Counted from the first letter of the stretch, positions 1 to 9,933 are shown. The stretch is 40,411 nucleotides of DNA from Clostridia bacterium (GCA_024403775.1 JAKSRE010000024.1:1-40411), one strand, 5' to 3'. Numbers and translations are program-made. Notes: generated by a model from the sequence alone, not told the origin.

Positions 1-20
1 GTTTTTGTTGCATAGAATTA

Positions 21-60
21 GGGCTATCTCAAATTTTATTTTGAGACAGCCCCTTCTTTC
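21..60 (+). terminator. Hairpin followed by T/C-rich tract, probable terminator of a gene left of the window
   Basis: The arms GGGCTATCTCAAA (21-33) and TTGAGACAGCCC (41-52) pair around a short AT loop. A T/C-rich stretch (TTCTTTCTTTT) follows on the plus strand, so the likely client is a plus-strand gene ending before the window. Read on the minus strand, the hairpin shares GGCTGTCTCAAAA with the terminator hairpin at 40011-40055. It lies about 170 bp beyond the end of the minus-strand gene 226-951 and could also serve that gene, although no T-run follows in that direction. Confidence 0.6.
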
Positions 61-225
61 TTTTGGTTAGAGTGTTTATGAAAAAGTATATTGCGCTTGA
101 CAGCGTTTAACTTAGACCGTTCTTTATCGGTCATGTGTATATAATAGCAATCAAATGTGAAGATAAAAGATAGAAAACCTTAAGAAATCATTAAGATTTA
201 TTGATAATACAAAAATACTTCTTAA

Positions 226-951
226 TTACCCTACGTTTTCCTCGGTTGAAGGAAGTGGGCCCCAGACATCAAGAATGGTGTCAACAATGCTAGAGACGTA
301 CTGCCTTGGAGCAATATTTTTATTATCAGTCTCAACCAAACTGTTATCCTGGCTTAAAACATTATTCTTATAGTGATGCGCATCTATAAATAAGAAGCTA
401 TCAATATATTCGAATGCATCTGCCCAGAGAAGAATTGACTTAAATGAACTTATGTTATTTGGCCCCATAATCAGAAGCGGAACATTATTGTCAATTGTGC
501 ACTGACGGATTATCTCCCATTCATCAGACGTTAATACTGATGATTTATCCACTATGATAAACATATTCTGTGGATAGACACGACCTTTAATTATCTCGAT
601 TATATTTCCATCACTATCATATCTGGTAATATCAACTGGTTCCCATGGGACAGGCATTGTATCAGAATTAACATCTCCAGGATTTACAAATTCAAGATAC
701 TTTTCGAATGTAAGTCTGTCGGATAAATTTAAGCCATAATCACTAAGATTACTCTTGTTACCTATATAGTAGATTTTATAATCGTAATCTGAAAGGCGAG
801 ACAGTGACTGTTTGTATTCTTGGGCGGTTTTATTTTCGCGAATTATATCACTATAATTGCCAATAAAATTGCCCATGAGATATAAACCTACCGATAAAAC
901 GATAAGAAAAATACATAATATTACTAAAGAAATTTTATTGGATCTTGTCAT
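226..951 (-). CDS. Hypothetical protein with one N-terminal membrane anchor
   Basis: The 241-residue product has one hydrophobic span at about residues 7-27 (SLVILCIFLIVLSVGLYLMG) and then a soluble, probably extracytoplasmic domain. I recognise no family. The soluble part alternates predicted strands and helices (for example NMFIIVDKSS and VPLLIMGPNN), which loosely suggests an alpha/beta fold such as a hydrolase, but I see no catalytic signature. I chose the ATG at 951; a TTG 39 bp further upstream would add an odd hydrophobic leader, and neither start has a strong ribosome site. The gene is divergent from carB and apparently monocistronic. Function unknown. Confidence 0.6.
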   Translation of the reverse strand: MTRSNKISLVILCIFLIVLSVGLYLMGNFIGNYSDIIRENKTAQEYKQSLSRLSDYDYKIYYIGNKSNLSDYGLNLSDRLTFEKYLEFVNPGDVNSDTMPVPWEPVDITRYDSDGNIIEIIKGRVYPQNMFIIVDKSSVLTSDEWEIIRQCTIDNNVPLLIMGPNNISSFKSILLWADAFEYIDSFLFIDAHHYKNNVLSQDNSLVETDNKNIAPRQYVSSIVDTILDVWGPLPSTEENVG

Positions 952-1103
952 ATAAAAGATTATAAAACAAATGACGATTTTTTTGCACAAAATACCAAAG
1001 ATTTTTATCGAAGTTTGTATTTACAAAACACCACTTAACTTATATTCTATATAGTAAAAAAATTGCGTTTAGTTTGCGCAAAAAATATAAAGGAGACTTG
1101 GGT

Positions 1104-4100
1104 ATGCCAAAGAAGCAGGACATTAATAAGATAATGATTATCGGTTCTGGTCCTATCATTATCGGACAGGCTTGTGAGTTCGACTATTCTGGAACACAGG
1201 CTTGTAAAGCACTTAAAAATTTAGGTTATGAAATCGTATTGGTTAACTCAAATCCGGCTACAATTATGACAGATCCGGATGTTGCTGATATTACATATAT
1301 CGAGCCATTGAATATTGATAGATTAACTCAGATAATTGAAAAAGAACGCCCTGATGCATTGTTACCAAATCTTGGTGGACAGTCGGGGCTTAATCTTTGC
1401 TCTGAGCTCGCTGAGGCTGGTGTTCTTGACAAGTACGGAGTACAGGTTATCGGTATTCAGGTTGATGCTATCGAGCGTGGTGAGGACAGAATCGAGTTCA
1501 AGAATACAATGAGTAGTCTTGGTATCGAGATGCCACGAAGCGAGGTTGCTTATTCTGTTGAGGAAGCTGTAGAAATCGCTGAGAGATTAGGATACCCAAT
1601 CGTTCTCCGTCCAGCTTACACAATGGGTGGTACCGGTGGTGGTATGGTTTACAACGTTGATGAGCTCAAGGTTGTTTGTGACAGAGGTCTTCACGCTTCA
1701 CTCGTAGGCCAGGTACTCGTTGAGGAGTGTATCGCTGGTTGGGAAGAGCTCGAGCTCGAGGTAATCCGTGACGCTAACAATAATAAGATTACAGTTTGTT
1801 TCATCGAGAACATTGACCCTATCGGTGTTCATACAGGTGACTCATTCTGTTCAGCTCCTATGCTTACTATCTCACAGGATGTTCAGGATAAGCTCCAGGA
1901 TTATTCATATAGAATTATCGAGGCTGTAGGCGTTATCGGTGGTTGTAACTGCCAGTTCGCACATGATCCTAAGTCAGGAAGAATCGTTGTTATCGAGATT
2001 AACCCACGTACATCACGTTCTTCTGCTCTTGCTTCAAAGGCTACAGGCTTCCCTATCGCTTATGTATCTTCACTTCTCGCTTGTGGACTCTCACTCGATG
2101 AGATCCCATGTGGTAAGTATGGAACACTTGATAAGTATGTTCCAGACGGAGATTATGTAGTTATTAAGTTTGCTAGATGGGCTTTCGAGAAGTTCAAGGG
2201 TGCTGAGGATAAGCTCGGTACACAGATGCGTGCCGTTGGTGAGGTTATGTCTATCGGTAAGACATATAAGGAAGCTTTCCAGAAGGCTATCAGAAGCTTG
2301 GAGACAGGTCGTTACGGCTTGGGCTTCGCTAAGAACTATAATGACCTCTCAAAGGAAGAGCTCATGCAGATGCTTACAGCTCCTACTTCTGACCGTCAGT
2401 TCATCATCTACGAGGCACTCCGTAAGGGCGCTACTGTAGAGGAGATTTTCAACCTTACAAAGATTAAGCACTGGTTCTTGGAGCAGATGGTTGAGCTCAT
2501 CAAAGAGGAAGAAGCTCTCATGGCTAACAAGGGTCAGGTTCCTTCAAAGCCAGCTCTTCTCCAGGCTAAGCTTGATGGTTTCTCAGATCGTTACTTGAGC
2601 AAGATTCTCGAAGTATCTGAGGACGATATCCGTAACACACGTCTCTCATATGGCATTAATGAGGCTTGGGAAGGCGTACACGTAAGCGGAACAAAGGATG
2701 CAGCTTATTACTATTCAACATATCATTTGTCTGAGGACAAGAGCCCTTCAACAAACAACAAGAAGGTAATGATTCTCGGTGGTGGTCCTAACAGAATCGG
2801 TCAGGGTATCGAGTTCGACTACTGCTGCGTACATGCTGCTCTTGCTCTTAAGAAGCTCGGCTTCGAGGCTATCATCGTTAACTGTAACCCAGAGACAGTA
2901 TCAACTGACTACGATACAGCTGATAAGCTCTACTTCGAGCCACTTACACTTGAGGATGTTCTCTCTATCTACAATAAGGAGAAGCCACTCGGTGTTATCG
3001 CTCAGTTCGGTGGACAGACACCACTTAACCTTGCTAATGACCTTAAGAAGAACGGCGTAAAGATTCTTGGTACTTCACCTGAGACAATCGATCTCGCTGA
3101 GGACCGTGATCTCTTCCGTGCTATGATGGATAAGCTCGAGATCCCAATGCCTGAGTCAGGTATGGCTGTAACAGTTGATGAGGCTCTTGAGATTGCTAAC
3201 AGAATTGGTTACCCAGTAATGGTTCGTCCTTCATATGTATTGGGTGGTCGTGGAATGGAAGTTGTACACGATGACGAGATGCTCAAGGCTTACATGGCTG
3301 CAGCTATCGGTGTTACACCAGACCGTCCTATCCTTGTTGACCGTTTCCTCCACCACGCTACAGAGTGTGAGGCAGATGCTATCTCTGATGGCAAAAACTG
3401 TTTCGTACCTGCAGTTATGGAGCACATCGAGCTTGCAGGCGTTCACTCAGGTGACTCAGCTTGTATCCTCCCTTCAAAGAACCTCTCAGCTGAGCAGGTT
3501 GCTACAATCAAGGATTACACAAAGCGTATCGCTGTTGAGATGGGTGTATCTGGTCTCATGAACATGCAGTATGCTATCGAGGATGATAAGGTTTACGTTC
3601 TCGAGGCTAACCCACGTGCTTCACGTACAGTACCACTCGTATCTAAGGTTTGTGGTATCAACATGGTACAGATTGCTACAACAATCATGACAGGTGAGCT
3701 TACAGGTATCGCTTCACCAGTTCCAGAGCTTAAGGACAGAATCATTAAGCACTATGGTGTTAAGGAAGCTGTATTCCCATTCAATATGTTCCAGGAAGTT
3801 GACCCAGTATTAGGACCTGAGATGCGTTCTACTGGTGAGGTTCTCGGTATCTCTGAGTCATTCGGTGAGGCTTACTACAAGGCTCAGGAAGCTACTCAGA
3901 CAAAGCTCCCTTCAGAGGGTACAGTTCTTATCTCAGTATGTGACAGAGATAAGGGTGAGCTTATCGAGGTTGCTAAGGACTTCGCAGATCTTGGCTTCAA
4001 GATTCTTGCTACAGGTAAGACATTCGAGATGATTACAGAGGCTGGCATCGAGGCAGAGCGTGTAAACAAGCTCTATGAGGGTCGTCCAAACATCACAGAT

Positions 4101-4322
4101 AAGATTGTTAATGGTAAGATTTCTCTCATCATCAACACTCCTGCTGATAAGACATCTGCTCATAACGACAGCTACATCCGTAAGAGTGCTATCAAGCACC
4201 ACATCCCTTATATGACAACAATGGCTGCTGCTAAGGCAACTGCTGCTGGTATTAAGGCTTATAAGACAAACCCTAAGTTTGTTGTTAAGTCTCTCCAGGA
4301 TCATCATAAGGATATCATCTAA
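1104..4322 (+). CDS. carB: Carbamoyl-phosphate synthase large subunit
   Basis: CarB makes carbamoyl phosphate from bicarbonate, two ATP and ammonia supplied by the glutaminase subunit CarA, feeding pyrimidine and arginine synthesis in the cytoplasm. At 1072 residues it has full family length. Both homologous halves are visible: the first opens with GSGPIIIGQACEFDYSG and the second, near residue 555, with GGGPNRIGQGIEFDYCC. Each half carries an ATP-grasp domain (RPAYTMGGTGGG and RPSYVLGGRGMEVV), and a C-terminal MGS-like allosteric domain starts near residue 940. The start is the ATG behind AAAGGAGA at 1089-1096; an in-frame TTG 30 bp upstream lacks such a site. carA is not adjacent, which is unusual but known. 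The gene has its own terminator, so it is probably transcribed alone. Confidence 0.97.
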   Translation: MPKKQDINKIMIIGSGPIIIGQACEFDYSGTQACKALKNLGYEIVLVNSNPATIMTDPDVADITYIEPLNIDRLTQIIEKERPDALLPNLGGQSGLNLCSELAEAGVLDKYGVQVIGIQVDAIERGEDRIEFKNTMSSLGIEMPRSEVAYSVEEAVEIAERLGYPIVLRPAYTMGGTGGGMVYNVDELKVVCDRGLHASLVGQVLVEECIAGWEELELEVIRDANNNKITVCFIENIDPIGVHTGDSFCSAPMLTISQDVQDKLQDYSYRIIEAVGVIGGCNCQFAHDPKSGRIVVIEINPRTSRSSALASKATGFPIAYVSSLLACGLSLDEIPCGKYGTLDKYVPDGDYVVIKFARWAFEKFKGAEDKLGTQMRAVGEVMSIGKTYKEAFQKAIRSLETGRYGLGFAKNYNDLSKEELMQMLTAPTSDRQFIIYEALRKGATVEEIFNLTKIKHWFLEQMVELIKEEEALMANKGQVPSKPALLQAKLDGFSDRYLSKILEVSEDDIRNTRLSYGINEAWEGVHVSGTKDAAYYYSTYHLSEDKSPSTNNKKVMILGGGPNRIGQGIEFDYCCVHAALALKKLGFEAIIVNCNPETVSTDYDTADKLYFEPLTLEDVLSIYNKEKPLGVIAQFGGQTPLNLANDLKKNGVKILGTSPETIDLAEDRDLFRAMMDKLEIPMPESGMAVTVDEALEIANRIGYPVMVRPSYVLGGRGMEVVHDDEMLKAYMAAAIGVTPDRPILVDRFLHHATECEADAISDGKNCFVPAVMEHIELAGVHSGDSACILPSKNLSAEQVATIKDYTKRIAVEMGVSGLMNMQYAIEDDKVYVLEANPRASRTVPLVSKVCGINMVQIATTIMTGELTGIASPVPELKDRIIKHYGVKEAVFPFNMFQEVDPVLGPEMRSTGEVLGISESFGEAYYKAQEATQTKLPSEGTVLISVCDRDKGELIEVAKDFADLGFKILATGKTFEMITEAGIEAERVNKLYEGRPNITDKIVNGKISLIINTPADKTSAHNDSYIRKSAIKHHIPYMTTMAAAKATAAGIKAYKTNPKFVVKSLQDHHKDII

Positions 4323-4344
4323 TTAAAGCTTAAGTTTAATTACG

Positions 4345-4380
4345 ACTCCTGCTCACATTCGTGTGGGCGGGAGTTTTTTT
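4345..4380 (+). terminator. Intrinsic terminator of carB
   Basis: The arms ACTCCTGCTCACA (4345-4357) and TGTGGGCGGGAGT (4362-4374) form a strong stem with a TTCG loop and two G-U pairs, followed by seven T residues. It lies 22 bp after the carB stop codon. Confidence 0.92.
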
Positions 4381-4453
4381 ATACTCGAAAAGCTTATCTT
4401 CCACATTCACTTGAAAGGCTTTATCATCACATTCAATCCATTTTGCACGATTT

Positions 4454-4478
4454 AACCAATTATTTATGATAACTGGTT
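4454..4478. promoter_or_regulatory. Imperfect palindrome upstream of the DUF1015 gene promoter
   Basis: AACCAATTAT (4454-4463) and ATAACTGGTT (4469-4478) are inverted repeats with one mismatch in ten, around a 5-bp centre. The element ends about 23 bp before the putative -35 box at 4502, a position where an activator or repressor could act. No T-run follows, so it is not a terminator. The regulator is unknown. Confidence 0.3.
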
Positions 4479-4501
4479 GCGCTTACCGTAACTTTCTATC
4501 G

Positions 4502-4530
4502 TGACTTTTAGGGCTTGCCCGTGATACAAT
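4502..4530 (+). promoter_or_regulatory. Promoter of the DUF1015 gene
   Basis: TGACTT (4502-4507) and TACAAT (4525-4530) are spaced by 17 bp, and the -10 is preceded by TGA, giving an extended -10. Transcription would start near 4537, about 34 bp before the start codon, with AAGGAG at 4558-4563 as the ribosome site. Confidence 0.55.
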
Positions 4531-4570
4531 GATATAGTTCAGAAAATGCGTAAAATTAAGGAGTACATAA

Positions 4571-5863
4571 ATGAAAATTTACGATAATATTGCTGTTGCG
4601 GCACCAAATATAATGCTTCCTAACAAGAATATCGATTTATCCAAGTGGGCAGTTATCGCATGCGATCAGTATACATCTGAGCCAGAGTACTGGGATGATG
4701 TAAAAAATGAGGTTGGAGAGAATCCTTCAACACTTAAGATTACTTTGCCAGAGGTTTTCCTCGGTATCGAGAACGAGGAGCAGCATAACGCACGTCTTGC
4801 TTCTATTAAGAAGAATATTGAGACTTATATGTCAGATAATATCTGGGAGGAACTTCCAGACGGTTTTATCGTACTTGACCGTGCTACTTCCCTTCATCCA
4901 TCACGTAAGGGCCTTATGATTGCTGTTGATCTCGAGCAGTACAGCTACGAGGTTGGTAATAAAGAGAGAATCAGAGCTACTGAGGGCACTGTAATCTCAA
5001 GAATTCCACCACGTGTAAAGATCAGAGCCAATAGCCCAGTTGAGCTTCCACATATTATGCTTCTTATTGATGATCCTGAGGGACTTGTAATTGAATCAGC
5101 CTGGGAAAAGGCTGTTAGTGCTAATATGACACCTTGCTATGATACTAAGCTTCATGGTAAGTCAGGCGCAATTAAGGGCTTCTTTATTGAGAATGATTCT
5201 GATATCGCAAAGAATATCATTGATGGCTTTAATAAGATTTTGGCGAAGTCTGCTGACGGTATGCTGTTTGCAGTTGGTGATGGTAATCACTCACTCGCTT
5301 CTGCCAAGGCTCACTGGGAGAACGTTAAGGCTACACTTACTGATGATGAGCTTAAGAAGACTCATCCAGCAAGATTTGCTTTGGCTGAGGTTGTAAATAT
5401 CCATGATAAGGGCCTTGATTTTGAGCCTATTCACAGAGTTGTTTTCGGTGTTAAGCTTGAAGAACTTATGGATGAGATGAAGAAGAGAATTGGCGAGGAG
5501 AATGTGCTTTTCGGCGAGGATATAAAGGAAGATGGTCAGAAGATTATTCTTACTGACGGCGCTAAGAAGGTTACAGCTACTGTTACTAAGCCACTTCACA
5601 CTCTCGCTGTTGGTACTATTCAGAATGTAATTGATGCCATGATTAAGGATAATTCTTCAATTGAGGTTGACTACATTCACGGTGAGGATTCAGTAATGAA
5701 GCTCTCAAATGAGAATAATACTGGTGTTATTTTGCCTGATATCAGCAAGAATGCTTTCTTCAAGACAATCGAGACAGATGGTGTCTTCCCTCGTAAGACT
5801 TTCTCTATGGGAGAGGCTTTTGAGAAGAGATTTTATCTTGAGACAAAGAAAATCACATTGTAA
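4571..5863 (+). CDS. DUF1015 family protein
   Basis: The 430-residue product matches the DUF1015 family in length and pattern: an N-terminal segment with CDQYTSEPEYW near residue 31, a strict GDGNHSLASAK motif near residues 236-246, and a C-terminal PRKTFSMGEAFEKRF segment. The family has no agreed biochemical function. In clostridia it is often linked to serine synthesis genes, and a link to ParB/Srx-type kinases has been suggested; I treat both as unproven here. The start is supported by AAGGAG at ideal spacing and by the promoter at 4502-4530. The gene reads towards the FAD-protein gene 55 bp downstream with no terminator between them, so they may be co-transcribed. Codon use (CTC, ATC, GGT) resembles carB, suggesting good expression. 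Confidence 0.85.
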   Translation: MKIYDNIAVAAPNIMLPNKNIDLSKWAVIACDQYTSEPEYWDDVKNEVGENPSTLKITLPEVFLGIENEEQHNARLASIKKNIETYMSDNIWEELPDGFIVLDRATSLHPSRKGLMIAVDLEQYSYEVGNKERIRATEGTVISRIPPRVKIRANSPVELPHIMLLIDDPEGLVIESAWEKAVSANMTPCYDTKLHGKSGAIKGFFIENDSDIAKNIIDGFNKILAKSADGMLFAVGDGNHSLASAKAHWENVKATLTDDELKKTHPARFALAEVVNIHDKGLDFEPIHRVVFGVKLEELMDEMKKRIGEENVLFGEDIKEDGQKIILTDGAKKVTATVTKPLHTLAVGTIQNVIDAMIKDNSSIEVDYIHGEDSVMKLSNENNTGVILPDISKNAFFKTIETDGVFPRKTFSMGEAFEKRFYLETKKITL

Positions 5864-5918
5864 TAGGGCTGTTGTCGTATTAAACTGTAGTATAGTTGGA
5901 GAAGGTCTAGGGGTATAA

Positions 5919-7100
5919 ATGGAAGATTCGATTATGTCCATACTTAATGCTAAAGAATATCACGTATGTGTGATTGGTTCTGGTCTGTCAGGGCTTTGCT
6001 GTGCCAGATCTCTTGCCAAGCTTGGATTTAAGGTGCATGTAATCGAGCAGCTTAACACTCTTGGTGGTCTCATAAGACCTGCCAAGATAGGCGATGAATA
6101 TGCTGAACTTCTTCCGCACCACCTCCGTAAGACTGATAAGGGTATGCTTCAGCTTTGTAAGGAACTCGGTATTAAGGATAAGATTAACTGGTACGATTCA
6201 CTTTGGCAGGGACGTGCTGCAAAGCGAAAGATTGGCTACTTTGATGGTGGCTTTAATGACCTTACAAATGCCTTATCACAGGATATTACTGATAATGATG
6301 GCATCTTCTACTATTCAACTGTTGCTACAGAGATTGTTTATAATAACGTTGAACTCGATGCTGAGGCTACGCTCGATTCTAATACCGATGCAAATTCTGA
6401 CAGTTATCGTAATTTCTGCATTAAATGCATGCTTCACAATAACTCAAGACACAGAATTTACTGCGACTATGTTATTCTGACTGGTCCATGTAATCAGCTT
6501 CTTACAAGCAGTTCAACACTTAATCTGCCTAAGGAATATAAGAAGGACCTTAAGAGCATAAAATATGGCTCTACATTAAGCCTTATTCTTACACTTAAGA
6601 AAAATCCTTCTGATGCTTATTTCAGATATATTGAGCAAAGCGATATTCCTTTTACAAGAATCGTAAATCATTCAGCCTGCTTTGGTGAACGTAAATATGG
6701 TGGTCATCTTGTATATCTCGTTGGAGATATGGATGCCGAGGATCCATTATGGGCTGAGGATGATGAGACAATCAAAAAACTTTATTTTAATGCTTTTCAG
6801 AAGTTATATCCTTCTATTAAGAAGACAGATATTAAGAACTGGCGCCTTACAAAATGCAAGAATACTACGGTAAATAAATATCCACAGGCACAGATTTTAA
6901 ATCCTGTTGAAGGTCTTCTTATCTGCTCACCTTCGTTTATATCAGAACTGCATGATAAAAATAACGAGAACAGAATGGAGCACTGCTTCACTCTTAGCGA
7001 GAAGGTTGTAAATAATATCATCGCTCTTACCAGAGATAAACGTGCTTCACTTGTACAGAAACTTATGAGTGATGCAGAGAAACAATATATAGTTGATTAA
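5919..7100 (+). CDS. FAD-dependent amine-oxidase-like oxidoreductase
   Basis: The 393-residue protein begins with a Rossmann dinucleotide fold: GSGLSG at residues 20-25, the acidic residue E43 at the end of the second strand, and then GGLIRPA. This is the FAD site of the flavin amine oxidase / protoporphyrinogen oxidase / UDP-galactopyranose-mutase-like superfamily. The stretch after it (ELLPHHLRKTDKGMLQLC) resembles members found in cell-envelope glycan clusters. I cannot name the substrate. It has no signal peptide, so it is cytoplasmic. The start ATG follows TAGGGG; a second ATG lies five codons in. It is 20 bp ahead of the DUF2298 gene and surely in the same operon, so a joint role in lipid-linked glycan or envelope chemistry is a reasonable inference. 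Confidence 0.75.
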   Translation: MEDSIMSILNAKEYHVCVIGSGLSGLCCARSLAKLGFKVHVIEQLNTLGGLIRPAKIGDEYAELLPHHLRKTDKGMLQLCKELGIKDKINWYDSLWQGRAAKRKIGYFDGGFNDLTNALSQDITDNDGIFYYSTVATEIVYNNVELDAEATLDSNTDANSDSYRNFCIKCMLHNNSRHRIYCDYVILTGPCNQLLTSSSTLNLPKEYKKDLKSIKYGSTLSLILTLKKNPSDAYFRYIEQSDIPFTRIVNHSACFGERKYGGHLVYLVGDMDAEDPLWAEDDETIKKLYFNAFQKLYPSIKKTDIKNWRLTKCKNTTVNKYPQAQILNPVEGLLICSPSFISELHDKNNENRMEHCFTLSEKVVNNIIALTRDKRASLVQKLMSDAEKQYIVD

Positions 7101-7120
7101 TTTTTAGGGTTGGTAAATAT

Positions 7121-9832
7121 ATGCAGAAAAAGAACACACAATATCAAAAATTTGATGCTGATTTTGATCCGCTTCGTCTGTTACTTCTTTTTGTACCTTT
7201 TCTGGTATCTTCTGTAGCAGGTCTTATGCTTTGTGGAAATTCAGATTTTCTCCACATCGAGTTATGGCTGGTTCTGATCTTTGTAATCGGTGTATGTGCA
7301 CTTCCTATCACATTTACACTGTTTAAAAACTTCTACGCTGGTTCTTACCTTCTAACAAAACCAATAGGTATTTTGGCTACCGCACTTGTTGTATGGACAT
7401 TAGGTTATATGAAGATTCCTGCTTTCTCATTTATTGGAATCTGGATTGTTCTGTTCCTCATTGCCGCAATATCTTATTTTATTAAGCCGCTTCGTGCCAA
7501 TTTCATAAATAAGATATCAAATAGAAATGTATTCAATCAGATTATCTGGGAAGAAACTTTCTTCTCATTGGTATTTGTTGTTTTGTGTTTCTATAAAGGA
7601 TTCCTCCCAAATATCAATGGTGAGGAGAAGTTCATGGACTATGGTTTTATCATGTCCATGCTTCGTTCTGATGTGCTTCCAGCTAACGATATGTGGCTTG
7701 CTGGTTACAAGATAAATTACTACTATTTTGGACAGTTTATCTATGCACTTCTTACTAAGATGAGTTCTATCCCAACAGGTTATGCATATAACCTTTCAAT
7801 GTGCACTTCTATTGCTATTCCTTTTGTTATGGCATATACCGTTGGCAGCATGCTTACTGAAGCTGCAGAATTCTTCAGTGAATATCAGAACAAGTTCAGC
7901 AGATACATCACAGGTATCCTTGCTGCATTCACTGTTATCGTGTTTGGTAACTCTCATTCATTCTTCTATGACACTGGTTCTCTTTTAGGACAGGCATTCC
8001 TCAAAATGTTCTCTTCATGGGGAATTAATGTAGGTAACACTACTGAATTCTTCTATCCTAACTCAACACGTTATATCGGTCATAACCCTGACTTATATCA
8101 GCTTAGTGAGACAGGAGAGATTATTCATCCTGGTGACTATACAATTCACGAATTCCCATTCTATTCATATCTTGTTGGAGATCTTCACGCACACGTTGTG
8201 TCAATGATGGTTGTTCTTCTCATCATGGCTCTTTGTATCGTAATGATTTCCAAGGCTCGCTATGGTACCAATGATGAGCATGAGACATTATTCTTCAGCG
8301 GTTTTAATGTAAAGGGTATTCTCCCTTGGCTTAAGAATATTATCACTCCTGAACTTATTACTGCTGGTATTCTTCTTGGTATTGCTCAGATGTGTAACTA
8401 TTGGGATTTCCTGATTTACTTTATCTTTATCGCAATGACACTTCTTGTAGTAAATACAAAGCAGTCTAATAAGTTCTCAACCATATTTGGTGCGATATCT
8501 TTTGTTCTCTCAATGGGACTTATTCTTGGTGGTTATCTCTTAACTTCTCAGTATGCTATTTTGCACACTGTTGTTCAGTTGGGCGTGCTGCTTGTCGTTT
8601 TCTTCTTAACTCAGGCAGCTTCATGTGCACTTTCTACTACTACTTTGGGAATGAGTTTTGTATTTGCAGTAGCTCACATTGTGGCACTTCTCTTCAATGC
8701 AAACTTCGATATGATTTCTAATTCTCTTGGTAAAGTTCAGTATCGTTCTTCACCATTCCAGCTTTGGATCTTATGGGGAACTCACGTAACTATCTCACTT
8801 TGTTTCGTTGTTTTCACTATTATTTATAAGAACTACCGTTACAATATGAGAATGTTTGGTGTTAAGGGAGGTAACAAGCAAAAGGACACAGCTTCTGAAC
8901 TTGCAGGTATTTCTTATCAGTATACAAATCCTATCCAGAAGTTCTTTGGAGATCGTAACCTCATCGATATCTTTGTTTGCGGTATGATTGTTGTTGGTCT
9001 TCTCCTTCTTATCGCACCTGAGATTTTCTATGTACGTGATATTTATACAGGTGGATATTTGAGATCCAATACAATGTTTAAGTTCACTTTCGCTGCTTTC
9101 ATTATTCTTTCTGTTGCAATTGCTTATGCATTAATCAGAATGATCTGGATTGTTAACAAGAATCATCAGTTCAGCAATGTTACTTTCCCATTCGCAGTTG
9201 TATTCATTATTATTCTTTTTGCAGTTCCAGGCCACTATACAGGTATTGCTCTCCAGCAGCGTTGTGGTGATATTACTCGTGAGAACTATCAGACTCTTGA
9301 CGGAACCAAGTATCTTGAGACATATGCCTCACAGATCTGTAATAACTTCGAATACAACAATATGACAGAGTATAACGAAGCTATAAAGTGGATGAATGAG
9401 AATATTGAAGGTTCTCCTGTCATTGTTGAGGCATACGGTACTTCTTATACCGACCACTGTATCGTATCAGCTTACACTGGTCTTCAGACTGTATGTGGCT
9501 GGCAGACACACGAATGGCTCTGGAGGTTCCACGGAATCGTTGATAAGGAGACTGACCTCCTTGTAAGTGATCCAGAAAGAGATGTCTGGAAGCTCTACCT
9601 GACACCACGTCATAATGATGTTGATACTGTTTATCAGTCCTATGATACTAATCTCATCAAGGAAGTATTAGGTCGATATGACGCACAGTATATAGTTTAT
9701 GGTGATCTTGAGCGTAACAGTTACCCAGGCTTTAGTAATATCGAGACACTTAAGACTCTTGGTTCTGTAGTATTTGAGTATGACGATCCAAATAACAGTT
9801 CAGGACCTGTCTATGTAATTAAGGTGGCTTAA
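7121..9832 (+). CDS. DUF2298 (YYY-domain) polytopic membrane protein
   Basis: The 903-residue integral membrane protein has roughly 16-20 hydrophobic spans and a soluble C-terminal domain of about 160 residues. The family signature is clear: INYYYFGQFIYALL near residue 202 and the GDLHAHV motif near residue 351, preceded by HEFPFYSY, as in the Chlor_Arch_YYY / DUF2298 family. These proteins have the general build of GT-C glycosyltransferases using lipid-phosphate sugars, and the acidic and histidine residues around GDLHAHV would fit an extracytoplasmic active site. That is inference; the family is not biochemically characterised as far as I know. The C-terminal segment (residues about 745-903) resembles the extracellular domain of such enzymes. 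It is the last gene of the run and ends 56 bp before a bidirectional terminator. Confidence 0.85.
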   Translation: MQKKNTQYQKFDADFDPLRLLLLFVPFLVSSVAGLMLCGNSDFLHIELWLVLIFVIGVCALPITFTLFKNFYAGSYLLTKPIGILATALVVWTLGYMKIPAFSFIGIWIVLFLIAAISYFIKPLRANFINKISNRNVFNQIIWEETFFSLVFVVLCFYKGFLPNINGEEKFMDYGFIMSMLRSDVLPANDMWLAGYKINYYYFGQFIYALLTKMSSIPTGYAYNLSMCTSIAIPFVMAYTVGSMLTEAAEFFSEYQNKFSRYITGILAAFTVIVFGNSHSFFYDTGSLLGQAFLKMFSSWGINVGNTTEFFYPNSTRYIGHNPDLYQLSETGEIIHPGDYTIHEFPFYSYLVGDLHAHVVSMMVVLLIMALCIVMISKARYGTNDEHETLFFSGFNVKGILPWLKNIITPELITAGILLGIAQMCNYWDFLIYFIFIAMTLLVVNTKQSNKFSTIFGAISFVLSMGLILGGYLLTSQYAILHTVVQLGVLLVVFFLTQAASCALSTTTLGMSFVFAVAHIVALLFNANFDMISNSLGKVQYRSSPFQLWILWGTHVTISLCFVVFTIIYKNYRYNMRMFGVKGGNKQKDTASELAGISYQYTNPIQKFFGDRNLIDIFVCGMIVVGLLLLIAPEIFYVRDIYTGGYLRSNTMFKFTFAAFIILSVAIAYALIRMIWIVNKNHQFSNVTFPFAVVFIIILFAVPGHYTGIALQQRCGDITRENYQTLDGTKYLETYASQICNNFEYNNMTEYNEAIKWMNENIEGSPVIVEAYGTSYTDHCIVSAYTGLQTVCGWQTHEWLWRFHGIVDKETDLLVSDPERDVWKLYLTPRHNDVDTVYQSYDTNLIKEVLGRYDAQYIVYGDLERNSYPGFSNIETLKTLGSVVFEYDDPNNSSGPVYVIKVA

Positions 9833-9888
9833 TCCTCGAAAGTGGTATTAATCCCATACTATTACATCTTATTAATTCGGATTAAAAA

Positions 9889-9933
9889 AATCTCAGGTTG
9901 TCTTCACTATCTGACAGCCTGAGATTATTTTTA
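9889..9933. terminator. Bidirectional terminator between convergent genes
   Basis: The perfect-looking stem AATCTCAGGTTGTC (9889-9902) / GACAGCCTGAGATT (9913-9926; one G-U pair) has ATTTTTAT after it on the plus strand and an A-run before it (9884-9890), which gives T residues on the minus strand. It serves the DUF2298 gene on the plus strand and the 9931-13706 operon on the minus strand. Confidence 0.88.

Noticed and set aside
97..145. Plus-strand promoter (TTGACA at 97 and TATAAT at 140)
   Set aside because: The two boxes are 37 bp apart, and no plus-strand gene follows before the minus-strand gene at 226-951.
951..990. Longer start (TTG at 990) for the minus-strand membrane protein
   Set aside because: It would add a hydrophobic leader before a normal anchor and lacks a ribosome site; the ATG at 951 gives a typical N-terminus.
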